A DNA stretch of 64,000 nucleotides from assembly GCA_964007475.1 (NCBI GenBank), contig OZ023273.1:13095922-13159921 (forward strand). Direction: 5' to 3'. The notes beneath the pieces were generated by a model. It had not been told where the DNA came from. It worked only from the letters and a program-made list of their open reading frames with translations, and did not search any database. The translations under genes were made by a program, and so were the position numbers. Shown here one piece after another: positions 1-13,200 of the stretch. Source of the stretch: Hybos culiciformis (Eukaryota > Arthropoda > Insecta > Diptera > Hybotidae). Positions within the stretch are counted from its first letter, which is position 1. Each line of letters starts with the position of its first letter.

Positions 1-409
1 GTAATGTTATAATATTTTATTCTGTTCTACTAATTAAAAACTTTAAGATTTTTGCATTATATTTTAAAACGGTGTTGAATATAAAGCATCTGAAAAGAAA
101 TTTTCGAAAAAATATAAAAAAAAAAAATTTATTTCTCTGCTACATTATAATTATTATGAACTTGATTTCAACTATGAGACTTAAAGCCCATTACATAGAA
201 AAAAAAATCGGATATTATTTTTTTTTTGCCCAAACTTTTTGACATTTTAATGAAAATTTTTCATAACTTTACGTAGAAAATTTTATTTTTTTTGAATTTG
301 AAGAACACTCGAATCAAAATTAAAATCATTTTTTCGCAGTGAAAATTACTCATACAAGATAGTATTTTGATATTAATTTATTTGTTTATTTGGAGTTGAT
401 TTGAACAAG

Positions 410-418
410 CTCCAATGC
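410..418. repeat. Left flanking 9-bp direct repeat of palindromic element
   Basis: CTCCAATGC, identical to 944-952; the likely target-site duplication. Confidence 0.65.
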
Positions 419-943
419 GGCTACATGACATAACCGCGAATGTCATAACCGCGAAACTTTTTTGTCATAACCGCGAAATTAAAAATAAAAGTGTCATAAC
501 CGCGAAAAATGTCTTATATTTTTTTTTGTCATAACCGCGAAAAAATATGGCAAAAAATTGAAAAATTTTCGTTTCGCGGTTATAACAAAAATTTTTGTTA
601 TAACCGCGAAACACAAAATTTCGATTTTTATCATTTCGCAGTTATAACAAAAATTTTTGTGTTTCGCGGTTATAACAAAAATTTTTGTTATAACCGCGAA
701 ACACAAAAATTCGTTTTTTTTCATTTCGCGGTTATAACAAAAATTTTTGTTATAACCGCGAAACACAAAAATCGAATTTTCGCGGTTATAACAAAAATTT
801 TCGCGGTTATGACAAAAATAAAATTAGTTTCGCGGTTATAACAAAAATTTTTGTTATAACCGCGAAACTCATACAAATTCTAGTTTCGCGGTTATGACAA
901 AAATTTTTCGCGGTTATGACATTCGCGGTTATGTCAGTTCACC
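419..943. mobile_element. Foldback-like palindromic DNA transposon (non-autonomous)
   Basis: 525 bp flanked by a 9-bp direct repeat CTCCAATGC (410-418 and 944-952). The ends are inverted: TGACATAACCGCGAATGTCA and more at the left, the reverse complement at the right, each preceded by GG. The interior is about nine copies of ATAACCGCGAA and about nine of its reverse complement TTCGCGGTTAT; forward copies dominate the left third, reverse copies the right end, and the centre alternates as perfect palindromes around TAACAAAAATTTTTGTTA. No transposase. A 9-bp duplication with GG termini fits MULE-, Merlin- or foldback-type elements; superfamily unresolved. Confidence 0.75.
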
Positions 944-952
944 CTCCAATGC
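944..952. repeat. Right flanking 9-bp direct repeat of palindromic element
   Basis: CTCCAATGC, identical to 410-418. Confidence 0.65.
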
Positions 953-3900
953 TAATTAAGAACTATTTTTACTCGATTACAGTGTTAAGTTAAAATTGAG
1001 GGTATAATAAAGAAATGTTATCAATAGGTAATAATTTCCCCCGGACTTATTTTGCACATTTCTATTTTTCAAATAGTTTATTAATTTATTGGCCCAAATT
1101 CTGCATAATTTACTTAACGTAAAATTAATCACTTTGAGTTCATTTTGATCATCATAATGAACATTTAACCGCTAATGTTAAATAAGGAAATATAATACCA
1201 GCTTACTGATAACTTAAAACAAAGTTGAAAAACAGATTTGTGAACTATCAGAACTAAAAGAAAAAAAAATTATTGTTTCCTTTCTTTTTTTTTTTTTTTG
1301 TTGAATAAAATAGGATTAAATATTATAATAGTAATGGATTAGTTTTTCAATCCTCTTTTTACTTCAGAGTATACGTAAATATGGCATGAAATAAAAAATA
1401 ATAATTAAAAGATAGGATTGAATGTTTTAAGGTCATATTTAATATACCTTTTTATTATTTGTACCTAAAAATAGAGTTTTTTTTTTTTTAATTAAATAAA
1501 TAGTAATATTTAGATTTTTTTTTTCATTCTACTCATAGCTTTATTTAAAAACAAAAAAAAATCTAACAAGGAATCCTTATTATTATTATTATTATTTTTT
1601 TTTTAATTTTCATCCTTTTCATAATTTAGAATGTTTTTTTTTTCTTATCTTTATGTTTTTGCTTATTAAAAAATAAATAAATGAATAAAAATATTTGTAT
1701 TATATATATATAAAAAAAAAATTATTTTCGTTTTTCATGTATTTTTATATTAAATAAATCTTTTCTTTAAACTTTTGGACCTTTTCTTTTTGCTATATAA
1801 ATAAATCCTTTTACTTGTTTTTGGCATTAAATTATAATTTTTTTTTCTTATGTTGTCTTTTTTTTTATGTTTTTGTTTATATTGTTTTGTCTATTTCCCT
1901 TTGATTTTTTTTTTTTTTACTTTCTATTTTTTCTATGTTTTCTTATTCTCTTCAAGCATAATGTTTTTATTGAAAAAGAAAAATAAATAAATAAATGTTA
2001 AAGTGCTGAAAATGGACTTTTAAAAGAACTCTCTATGATGATAGAAAAAAAAATAAATAAATAAAAAATTAAGAAAAAAACATGTATATTTTCAAAGAAA
2101 CTAAAGACGTTTCCAGCTACCAAAATATTTATTATTATTTTTTTTTTAATAAAACTAATTGAAGAACTGAACAAACATTGAATTGTCAATTTTAATAAAT
2201 TACTTATTTCAACATAAAAATTTTTTTTTCATAAATTCAATCTTTTTAATCAGAAATTTGGAACTTAGCCACTGCAGCTGTAGGAATTTTAACTTAGAGT
2301 TATTTATCGAATACATATGGGTTAGTATATCTTAATGTGGTAGTAAAACCATATTTCAAAGATTTCGTTTTTGAATAATATTCCTAAACATGCATACTTC
2401 AGAATTGTAATGTGATTCGCAAAACAACTTGAAGGAAACACATTTTATAAATATGATACCATAACGCCTGATGTCTAAAAGTTGTCACAACATTTTCAAT
2501 TTTTTGAAGTTGAAGCTTTGCTGCTGACGTAAAAACAAAAATAAAAAATTATTCACAAGAAGATTTTTATAAATCCTAGTTGAAAATTTAGAAATTTTGG
2601 TTGCTTGTTAGAAATACAAAATATCTTTTACTATTTTGTTCTTTTTATTTTAACATAACCTTTGAAAATTGTGCCAGAGGGATTTAACCCTCCGTCTTAT
2701 TACTTTTCGAAAGAAAAAAATATGCTAGCATTTTAAAAATACAAAAATAAAATAACCAAAAACCAAAGAAAAAAAATGTTTATAATATTATTTTATGTAG
2801 ATGCATCATACATACATTATGTATATTTTATTATTTTATATATATCATCTTGAACTTTTTTTTTTGTTTATTATTATTTTACACTTATTATTCGGTTTGT
2901 TTGCTCTTTTGTTTTGCAGCTTCATAACTTAAAACATGTTCTCATCTAGACTTTAAACTACAAAATTTTATAGTTGAAGCGAAATCGCTTACGAAGTTCG
3001 AACCCATCAGTTAAGTATAAAATATTCAACAAGATCAAAAATACTAACGCCCGTCGCCGAGCTTCAAAATTTAGATTATATAAATTGTTTACCATATAAA
3101 CAAAAAGTAAGAAGAATGTCTGTGTAAAAAGCAAATTTTCATCCTGACAGCAACTCTGTATTATGCTTTCAATATTTATTTACAAAACATTTAAATTGTA
3201 TATTAACTTCAAAATTTATACAGTCTTTTGACCACAAAAATAACTAAAAACATAAATAAATTGAGTTTTTATTATGTTTTTATAAAATAAAACAAAAAAA
3301 CAAAAAAAAAAAAAAAATTAAATATAAAATAAAATAAAAAACAAGAAAAGGAAAATTATTTTATTGTCGAAATAGTCTCTCATAATTTTTAAGCAAAATA
3401 CATATTTTCCAAATAAATAAAATGTATCCTTTAATAAAATTAAAAACAGGAAACAGGAGATTTTTTTTGTCTTTATCTCTATGCTTTTTAGCTCATGAAT
3501 GCAATTTTAATATAAAAGTTTAGAATAAAAATTTATTTGTGTTTTACAAAAATAAAAAAAAATAATAAATTTAATATTCTAATTAAAACTTAAATAACTG
3601 TAAGTAAAAGTTAATTTATTTTGCATAAAAGAACATTTATTAGGGAATTAAATTATTTTACTTAAATAGAATATTTTTTTTATAATTTTCACAAATTATA
3701 TAATTGCAGTTAAATATTTTAAAATTTTGTTTTATATTTTTCAGTATATAATATTTAAAGATTATTGAATTTTATGAGATAAGTCATTTATACAAATTTA
3801 TTTAATTAATAAAAACTTTTTTTATTTCATATTAGATCTAAATTTTTGTTTTAATACCCTCCCTATTTTGAAAAAGTTGTCACACTGCCAAAGGCCTTTA

Positions 3901-4088
3901 AATGCAGTAAAACTACGAAAAAATAACAACCTTCAAGCTGTAAAGTACGTACTTTTAAGAGTCTTTTTTTCTGCGAGTGAGATTTTTTTTTATGGTATGG
4001 CAAAAGAGGAAAGAGAGTTGATATTAAGAGTTAAGTTCACATTTATAGGTTTTTTTTTACATAGAACATATACGACTGTGTAAAACGT

Positions 4089-4091
<3 letters not shown>

Positions 4092-4150
<59 letters not shown>
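4092..4150. repeat. (AT)n microsatellite
   Basis: About 29 uninterrupted AT dinucleotides. Likely length-polymorphic; no other role visible. Confidence 0.95.
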
Positions 4151-4155
<5 letters not shown>

Positions 4156-6999
4156 AAATTTAGATATAGTTCTGTAGATCTCTCAATCTAAAAAGTTCAC
4201 ACGCAATACTTTTTCGCCTTACAAAATAAAAGTTCTGGATTCTATAAATATAATCATATTTTTATTTGTCATTATCAAAAGAGGATTCGCTAAAAAAAAA
4301 ATAAAAAATGGATTCTCGGAAAAATGTATACGCAATTTAAGCTCGTTTAATAAAAATAAAAATATTATTAATCTTGAATTTTGAATTTCTGTTAATGTTC
4401 TTTGATTGATGGTTGTTTTTTTTTTTTGTTGTAAAAAGCTGATTAAAAAATGCTACATAGCATAAAAAAAAAATCCGTTCATGTACATAAATACATGTAC
4501 AATTTTACATCACATAAATAAACAAACATTCACAATGTACATTCAATTTTGTTTTCTTTTAACATGTATATGACTTTATATTGAAATAAAATCAATATAT
4601 ACCTACTTATACACTCAGTTGCATTACTACTCTTTTTTAGATTCGTTTCCTTTATTTTTCTGTTATTAAAGAACATTTCAAAAAGCACAAACTCATATTG
4701 AATGCACTTGAGAGTTTTAATATTTCAAAAAAAAATATATATATATGTATATAAAATAATAAAGGACCTAAAAAGGCTGAAAACAAATAAAACTATTATT
4801 TTTCCTTGAAATTTTTATTAATAATAATAATATATTGTAATAATCATTTCAGATCCAATATTTTAAAAATCTTCATGAACTCAAAGTTTTATATATCAAA
4901 ATTTTATATCATTTTTTTCGAATTTCTGTATAGGAGAAAAAATTATATATGTGTATAGCTAGCCCTGTAATATTTATATATTGATTTTTATTATGAAATA
5001 ATTATGAATAGTCAAATCGTATAAAAATTAAACAACTTTTTTATTTGCTTTAAATAATTATTAATTATCTTTTTTAATTTGATTTTAATTGACTCGTGTC
5101 GCGTTTTTTTTTTTAATTAATTTATTCCCTCGTAGATAAACGATACAAATCCGCTACGCTACATATTCAATAATAATGGTTTGTCTTGTGTTTCGGTAAC
5201 TGTTTAATACATATAATAACAGAAATTTAATGAAGTTTTAAAAATTTATTAGATAAACACTGGTGATTGCTAATATCCATCGTTATCGTTAAAAAGGAAA
5301 TAAAAATTATTAATAAAATTTAATCAATTTAATTAAATTAATTTTTGAAAATCTAACATATCGAAATATATACTAACCACAATCAGTAACCACGTACTTA
5401 TACTACGACTATCTTATGTTTTTTTGCAGCTCATGTGGTTACTTTTTTTTTTTTTAGGAAACCTCTATTTTCTATTAGAACTTGTCTGTTGTATTTATCG
5501 AACAAAAAATAAAGACAGAAAAACTTTTTTAAGAAAAAACAAAAAATCAATAAGCTTTATATTTAAACCACAAAACATCATGCTAGAATCAAATTTTATA
5601 CCTTCTACCAATTCTCTATAATTGTTTTTACCTTAATCATTCGTTAAGAAAAAAAAATCGACTTGTTCTACTATATTAAGCCCCCAAAGAGAATTTTTAC
5701 CACAAAAAGAAAATAAGAAAACTTTTACATAAATGATAATGAGCATTAAAGGAAAAAAAAAATCATAAATCTTTAAGTGATAAATGTTTTCTTAAAAGCT
5801 TAATAATTTTTACTTTAACCATAATTTTTTTTTTTTTTATTTTCGTCCCAGTAGCATGGCAAAAATCACCTGAAACAAAAAGAAAAAAAAAATTAATACC
5901 AACAAATCCTAGTTGTAGTTGAAAAAACAAGCCCTAAAAACTAACAATAAGCATTAAAAGATTGGACAAAAAAGAGGATTAGAAAAGTACAAATAATTTT
6001 TCTTTTTTTTTTTCTGTTAAATTTTGTTCTACATAAAATAGCGTGGTAAATAGATATTGTGCCCTAATAGCAAATTTTATTTTATAATACTATTTTCATC
6101 AATCATTTAAGAAACAAAAAAAAACAATTTCATTTACAATATAGGTTAGATAAAGGCATTTCGTTGAAACTACTGTTAACATTCTCTTAAATTGTTATTT
6201 TCTTAAACAAATTAGAAAAATTTGAGTTAAACATCTTACAGTAATCAAAGTCATCTAATTTAAGTATGTGAAACTTGCTTGAAGTTTATCATTTAGAAAT
6301 TATTCAATTAAAAAAATATTAGCAAAAACATTGTCAAGACAAAGTGATACAACTGACTGTTTAACAGTTTTCAACTTTTATAGGTAAAGTTTTTAGACAA
6401 AATATCTGTGCTTTGCCAAATTCTCGAATACGAAATAGTTTTTTTTAGTTAATTTAAGTTTTTTGTTTTTGTGTAAAGTTAAAATTTCAAAATATTAACT
6501 AATTTCTAAGAAATAGAATGTTGGCACTGAAAAATGGAAGAAAACGAAAAATTTTCAAATTAATTCTATTTGATGCGATGTTAACAAATTTTTCTTTATT
6601 TAATATAAAAAAAAATTCCCATTTGGCTATCCGGGATGAAATATATTTTCTTCCATTAGATTTAGATTTTTATTTCGTATATAAATTTTTTTGCCTAAAA
6701 AAGTCTTAAAGATTAATGAGCTTAAAACTTTGGCATTAATTACTATTATTACTTTTTTATTAAATACTATTTATATAAAAATATTCCATATTTTTAACAT
6801 TTCAATAAAACTTTGAAAGTTTCCTTATCGTATTTTATATTTTTCTCAGAAAAAGGAATGGTTAATCATTTGATCCTTTTTGATATTTTTGTGCTTTGTA
6901 ATTTTTTTACTAAAATATATAAACAAAATATATATTAGTTAATTTTTACTTAAATTTTTGTGTATATTTATTTATTTTTGATTGTTTTATTTTTTTCAG

Positions 7000-7257
7000 A
7001 ATGCGTCGGCAGCTTTACAAAATCAAGATTTTCAAATTCAATCACCTGGATCCCCGTCACCGTTGCCAGCTGGTGCAAATGATTCACAAACGCAAAATAA
7101 TTCACAAAGTGGGGGTGTCGGAGGTCCAAATACAGTTCTCAGGGTAATAGTGGAGTCACTATTGTATCCAGTAACATTGGATATTTTACATCAAATATTC
7201 CAGCGTTTCGGAAAAGTGTTGAAAATCGTTACATTTACAAAAAATAATTCATTCCAA
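7000..7257 (+). CDS. heph: heph exon: low-complexity segment and first half of RRM2
   Basis: 258 nt, 86 codons, entered in phase 0 after a T-rich acceptor ending TTTTTTCAG and left at CAA|GTAAGT. It begins [11 protein letters not shown], matching the AxAALQ stretch after RRM1 in vertebrate PTB, then a Gln/Ser/Gly/Pro-rich linker (residues 12-44), then RRM2 strand 1 and helix 1 ([20 protein letters not shown]) and TFTKNNSFQ. The open frame continues upstream through the acceptor tract only because no stop occurs there; the splice site, not an ATG, defines the left edge. The preceding exon, with RRM1, is not in the window. Confidence 0.95.
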
Positions 7258-10200
7258 GTAAGTTATACAATTTTGATTTATGTACATAAAAACATAAACA
7301 CCCAGAATGATATTTTTGTTAAGAATATTAAAAAATTATCACAAAAATTTTATATTAATAAATTAATTACTTTTCTCATAATTTTTATTTTGACGCATTC
7401 TAGGCTCTTATTCAATATCCTGATGCCCAGGCAGCTCAACACGCAAAAGCCTTTTTAGACGGACAAAATATTTATAATGGTTGTTGTACATTACGTATTG
7501 ATAATAGTAAATTGACAGCTCTAAATGTTAAATATAATAATGACAAATCAAGGGATTTCACAAATCCATCATTACCGCCCGGTGAACCTGGAGCTGATAT
7601 TATACCAGGTGCTGGTGGTCTGGTTAATACAAATGATCTACTGTTAATTGCAGCTAGGCAAGCTCGTCCAGCTTTAACAGGTGATAAATTAGGTAACATT
7701 TACCTATTTCAACTTTCCTTTCCAATTTTTCTGATTTTTTTTTTTTTTTTTGTATCTAATTTAGTTTGTTTGTATATGTAGGTAATATACACATACTTTA
7801 TTATTTATGTAAAGAGAGTGATATTATTTATAATTATAACAAATAACAAATAGAATGTATTGCGTTTAATTAAAAAAAAACAACAAATAATTGATTTATT
7901 ATTCATATTTTTTTAGTTACAAATAATTGGCAAAAACAACAACAATCTATTATATAATTAATAAAAAAAAATGCAAACTTAAAAGTTCTTAAAGTCCTTA
8001 AAAATTATTTCAATAAATTTCATAAATAAACGGCGCGGCGCGGCGGCGTTCTCAAATAATGTATATTTTTTCCCTATTTTCTAAGATAATAGTATCATTA
8101 TGTTATATTTCATTATATTACATTTCTAAGATAATAGTATCATTATAACATAGGTGATAAATTTTTAAATTTGCATTTTTAATTGTTATTGTGTAAAAAT
8201 TTCGCATCAAGTGTTGGAATAACTTTTTAACATATTTATTATACTAAAAAAATATAGTTTGTGTCATGAAGATATAATAATAATAATGATTGTCATCGAA
8301 TATTAATATCAGAGTTGTAGTATATATCTGAATTAATCTAGGATATAAGATTAAGCTAGCTTCAATTACCAGTGGCGACTGATTGTCTGCAACATCAGTA
8401 AAACAAATATTATAGAATTCTTTATAATTTTATCTCTATCTATATCTTTAAACTTTCTTTTACTATTTCTATATAATCACTATAATTCTTCTCTCATGTT
8501 CTTAAGATTTTTTTTTTATTAAAATACAAAGAGATTATTCCCCTTTTGGGAGTAAGATTTACAATTATAGAATCTGCTACATTTCATTCCTCAAGGGTTT
8601 TGATTTTAGTATGAAAGAAGCATTATTTTCTTTCATTTTTTTTTGTCGGAAACTTTCAAATTTTGATGGCACGGTTTTTTTTTTTTTGTACCTGCAGTTG
8701 ACCCCATTAATCTGTTATTTTTTCACAATATATATAAATTGCTAAGGAAATATGATAAAATGAAAATATTTCCTTAACATAAAAAATAATTATAGAAATA
8801 TTTTTTTTCTCCCCGTAACAGTTTTCGATAATTAATAATAAAATTTGATTATAAATGATGATAAAAAAAAAAGGAAATTTTCTCTTTGTATTTCATTATT
8901 TAGATAAATTATGAAAAATATTTAATAAAATATTGATTTTAATTTCATTTACTTTATTTTGATATATCCAGCGATGAACGGCTTAGGTGCTCCGGGTGTA
9001 CTGCCTCCTTTCGCATTAGGAATTGGTACACCATTAGCCAGCGCCTACAGCAGTGGGATACCCAGCTTAGGCGCATTTGCATTGGCCCAAACAGGTGCTT
9101 TAGGTTCAGCTGCGCCAGCGTTAAGAGGTTTGTCAAATGTTTTGCTGGTATCGAATCTCAATGAAGAGGTAAATTTTTTTTTTTTTTTAATTTTTTTCTT
9201 CTTTTTAAATTAAAATTTATACGTAATAATGTTAAAATATAAAATAAAACATAAAAATGAGTGCGCATTAATTTCTTTTTAATTTTTTTTTTATATTTTT
9301 CTTTAAAATATTAAATTTTTTTTTTTGCATTTTTTGCGTTTAGTAACTAATTCAATAGAAAACTGAAACCCAAAAAATTTTCTGATTATTATCGAAGTTT
9401 TAAATATTTTAATAAAGTTAATAATGTATGTAAGGCGTTCTGAAAAAAACTCTTTGGAGAATCAGATATAAAATACAGCAGTCAGATTATGAGTAAAATG
9501 GAGTTATTTTTGACATTATGTATATATTTTAAACCCTTCATATGTGGAAAAATATTTACTCACTACAGTGACAGAATTTATTTTGAATTCATTCTTGTTG
9601 CTATTTCATTTTTGATTTAAGATTTTTTTTTTAATAGATCGAATGGCTTACATCCATATATTATAATCGCTCGAAATCATCGCATAAATAAATAAAGGTC
9701 AAAAAAAATAAGCCAAGCGTTAAAAATGCATTAAAACAAAAATTTTTAATTTTTAATTTTTATTTATTTTGTGGAACTTTTGTTTTCAATATAAATAATA
9801 TAAAAAAAATAAAATAAAATTTAAAAAAAATATTAATTTTTTTTTTTATTTTTATTTACATCAGTTAAAAAAAAAATAAACAAAGTAAAAAGCTCCCCAT
9901 ATTTTTTTTTTAATCTTTTCAACTTAAAACAAATAAAAGAATAATAAAAAGAAAATTAATTCCTAGAAAAAACAAAGAAAATAATTTAAGGAAAAAAAAA
10001 ATCATGTTCATTTTCTTTTATTTACCATTGTGTTCTTTTTTTTCTTTTTTTTTTTTTTTTTAGTTAAAATATTATTTTTTTAATAATTTAAAAACAATAA
10101 AAAAATCCTTTTTAAGTAAAAAGCTTTCCCTTTTTTTCTGAGCCATACTGTTTATTTTTTTATTTTTCCTATTATAGTCAAAGAGCTGAAATCTGATAAA

Positions 10201-13200
10201 AACAAAAATAAAAAAACAAAATAAATGTTTTTTTTTCCTTCATTCTGGCAATAATATTCTTATTTATCCTTAATATTATTATAGTGACAAAATAGTTTAT
10301 TTTTTTTATACAGTTGCTCTGTGATGGATTTTCCCGGATTTTATTTAAATTTTTCATATACAAATCAAATTAATGAATTATACATGAATTTAATATTCTA
10401 AATAAAAAATTCAAGCACAGTTTAATTTCACAAATTTAACTTTCAGTTTAATAATTCGTTTAAAAATTTCAATTAATTAAAATATTTTTCAATATCATTC
10501 TAAGTCTTCGAAAATTTTACATTTAAGACATTCAAAAATTAAGTTTTTCATTATTTTGTCCAGAATATCTATTTTCAAGTTATTTTCTTTATATTCTTAG
10601 CTAACTAACATTTTTTTAATAACAAGAAATCTTTTTATATTTTGTAAATAATATTAATATTGTATAGGTACTCTTTGTATAATATCTTGTGGACATTATT
10701 TAGCTTTCAGCTCTGAGTCTGTAAAAAAACAAAAAATTTTGTTTGTCTCATTAATTCTAAATTGACATAAAAAAAGACAATCAAAACATTAACTTAACTT
10801 AAGATACATTTTTTATTAATTTATTCTACTTTATTTCCTCAAGCAAATTTCAAAGTAAATAAAAGATTAATAAGAATTTCAAAATTCTCATTTTGTTTTC
10901 ATTAAAATTATTATAAAAAATTTCTGTTTTGTCTCCTTTGTTTTTCTAATATTGATTTAATTATTATTATTTTTATTAGACTGTGTTTTTGTTTGTATAA
11001 AAAAAAAAAATTTTCCTTTTAAAATTATTTATATATTTTTATTTATTTTTTTTAATCAGTAACTACTATATATACATTGTATCAATATTATACATTTTTA
11101 TAATAATATCTAGCTACCTACATTTTTTTTTGTTTTTTTTTTGAATATCCATACCATAAAATAATTAATAAAATATGAATTTTACAGCCTTTAATCCATT
11201 GACTTTATAAAAAAAAAATAAAAAATTAATAAATAAATTCATCTTGGTTTTAAATAGATTTATAAAGTTCCTTAAATATGAATTCCTTTCTTTTTTTTTT
11301 TTAATTGGACTTGGCTAAATAATATTTAAATTTTTTTTTTCAAGAAAATAAATTATGTTATTACGTTCTTTTCTTGTTGAAAAAAAATAAATCATTTAGT
11401 AAAAAAAACAATATTAATTCCATTTGTCATTTAATTAACTATTTTCATACCTGTATACAAAATTTAATAAAAAATATTGCCAAGCGAAAATTTTCAAATT
11501 TAAACTTTTTTCACTTCTATGATAGTGACTTTTCTACATAACGAAATTCCTTTTGTATAATAAAAAATTTCGTTATCTTTTTTTTTTTTTAATAAAATTA
11601 TTGGACATAATAATACAATATTCTATGTATATTTTTATTATATATACAATATATGAGATTAAAAATATAAAAATATACATATTTTTAAGCTTGTTGATCT
11701 ATTTTTTTTATGCAATTATATTTTATGTTCCAATAGTTATTATGTGTGTGCCTCTCTTTTTAAACATATATTTTTTTCCTACAGCCTACCTATAATATAT
11801 TAAAAAAAAAACTTTTCTAAAAATTTCAATATTAAAATTGTAAATTTAACACAAAATTATTAGTAACTTCCAAGCTTTTATAACTCATTTACTGAGCTCA
11901 TAATTTATTTAATTTTCATCCTTATGTTTTTAAAAAAAAATTTTTTTCACTTATGTATATTTACAATTTATTTACAATCTGTATAATTATTCACCTGAAA
12001 TGAGTTTAATAAAATTCACACACATAAGCCAAAATATTGACCCTTTTGGTGAATAAAAAAAATAATAATAATGTTCTTTGTCTTCGATGAATCAATAAGA
12101 AGCATTGAATTTCTAGCGATTTTCTTTAAAATAAAATAAAATATATAATTACTTTTTTGACACTTAATACTTTATATTTACATAATATAAATGAGATCAT
12201 TAATTAATTTTTTTTTTTTTGTTAATTTTTAATAGGAACAAATTCTCATTTTTTGTTAAAAAAAAAATATGTAGAAAACAATTTTTTTTCAGCCTAAATT
12301 ATATCGCTACTGCGATAAGAATATTTCGATATTGGCTTATTTAATTTAATTTAATTTTTTTTTTTAAAGAATTAGAATTTCATATTGATTTAATTTTCAG
12401 AAAAAAAAAATAATTTAATTTTTTTTTATTTTGTAATTTCATTATTAATTACAAAAAAAAAAAAAGAATAATATCAAAATAAATAAAACTCATTTTAAAA
12501 ACTCTGCTAATTTATACTGATCTCACTATTTTTCTCTTTTTTTTCTGTAGATGGTCACGCCTGATGCTCTATTTACCCTCTTTGGTATGTCTGCACACAA
12601 ATTTTATTTAATAACTATTATTTAATTTTATGTTTTTTCTTTAAAATTTATGTTTTTAAAAAATTTTATCTTTAAATTTAAACAAAACAAATCAATTGAT
12701 TAATATATACAAATTAAAAAAAAATTATAATAATATATTTGAATAAAACAAAAAGGAAATCATGATAACACCTTTAATCAAGGAAATGCATCAAATACAT
12801 ATATCAAATTTTCGTTTAATATAATAATTTTTTTTCACCGTCATATGAAGTAAGAAGTTAATGTAGTTAATGTTAGGCACTTAGTAATCTACTTACAGAA
12901 TTTTAGACTGTTATAAACAATGTTTATGGAAACCGTCAATCAACATGTCATTTATTATTATTAAAATTTTAATAAGAATAACAAATAGTTTGTCCAAAAT
13001 GAAAAAAACAAGATGAAATATGCAAAAAAACGCTTTTTTATATGCCAAAAACGTTTTCCCAAAAAAAAAAGTTATGAAATAAATTGAAAATAATTAATTC
13101 TTTATGTCTTAATTTTAAGTCATCTTTCTTTTATATTAATTTTTATTAATGAAATTCGAATAATATACATTTTCTGAACTACATAAATGTGATTTTATAA

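Larger units (their letters stand above)
1..6999 (+). other. Upstream heph intron or 5' gene territory
   Basis: No RRM1-coding exon or N-terminal exon is visible, so this whole stretch probably belongs to the intron before the first exon in the window. It holds the palindromic element at 419-943 and the TA run at 4092-4150; the remainder is AT-rich without coding signal. Confidence 0.7.
7693..8971 (+). other. heph intron, 1.28 kb
   Basis: Bounded by G|GTAACA and ATATCCAG. It holds a long T tract near 7738-7751, a GC-only patch at 8032-8048, a 24-bp direct duplication (8078-8101 and 8123-8146), and otherwise AT-rich sequence with no coding signal on either strand. Confidence 0.85.

Noticed and set aside
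494..841. Overlapping open frames of 90 and 110 codons on opposite strands with RGYNKNFCYNRE repeats
   Set aside because: They are the two translations of the palindromic CATAACCGCGAA element; identical repeats on both strands come from the inverted DNA repeats, not from protein selection.
419..943. CRISPR-like array
   Set aside because: Repeats alternate in orientation and spacers are not unique or of constant length; the genome is eukaryotic. It fits a foldback element.
2975..3010. tRNA-like GTTCGAACCC B-box
   Set aside because: No matching A-box, acceptor stem or anticodon arm could be built around it.
3868..4083. 71-codon plus-strand frame
   Set aside because: Mixed composition but no motif, no upstream signals and a start inside AT-rich sequence; no family resemblance.
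5424..5621. 65-codon frame after a TTTTTTGCAG acceptor-like site
   Set aside because: Hydrophobic Phe/Leu start and Lys-rich end are translations of T and A runs; acceptor-like sites are frequent in this sequence.
8365..8380. CAGTGGCGAC as a hAT-like end
   Set aside because: No inverted partner and no 8-bp duplication within several hundred bases.
8954..9136. Minus-strand frame opposite a heph exon
   Set aside because: Shadow of the real coding exon on the + strand.
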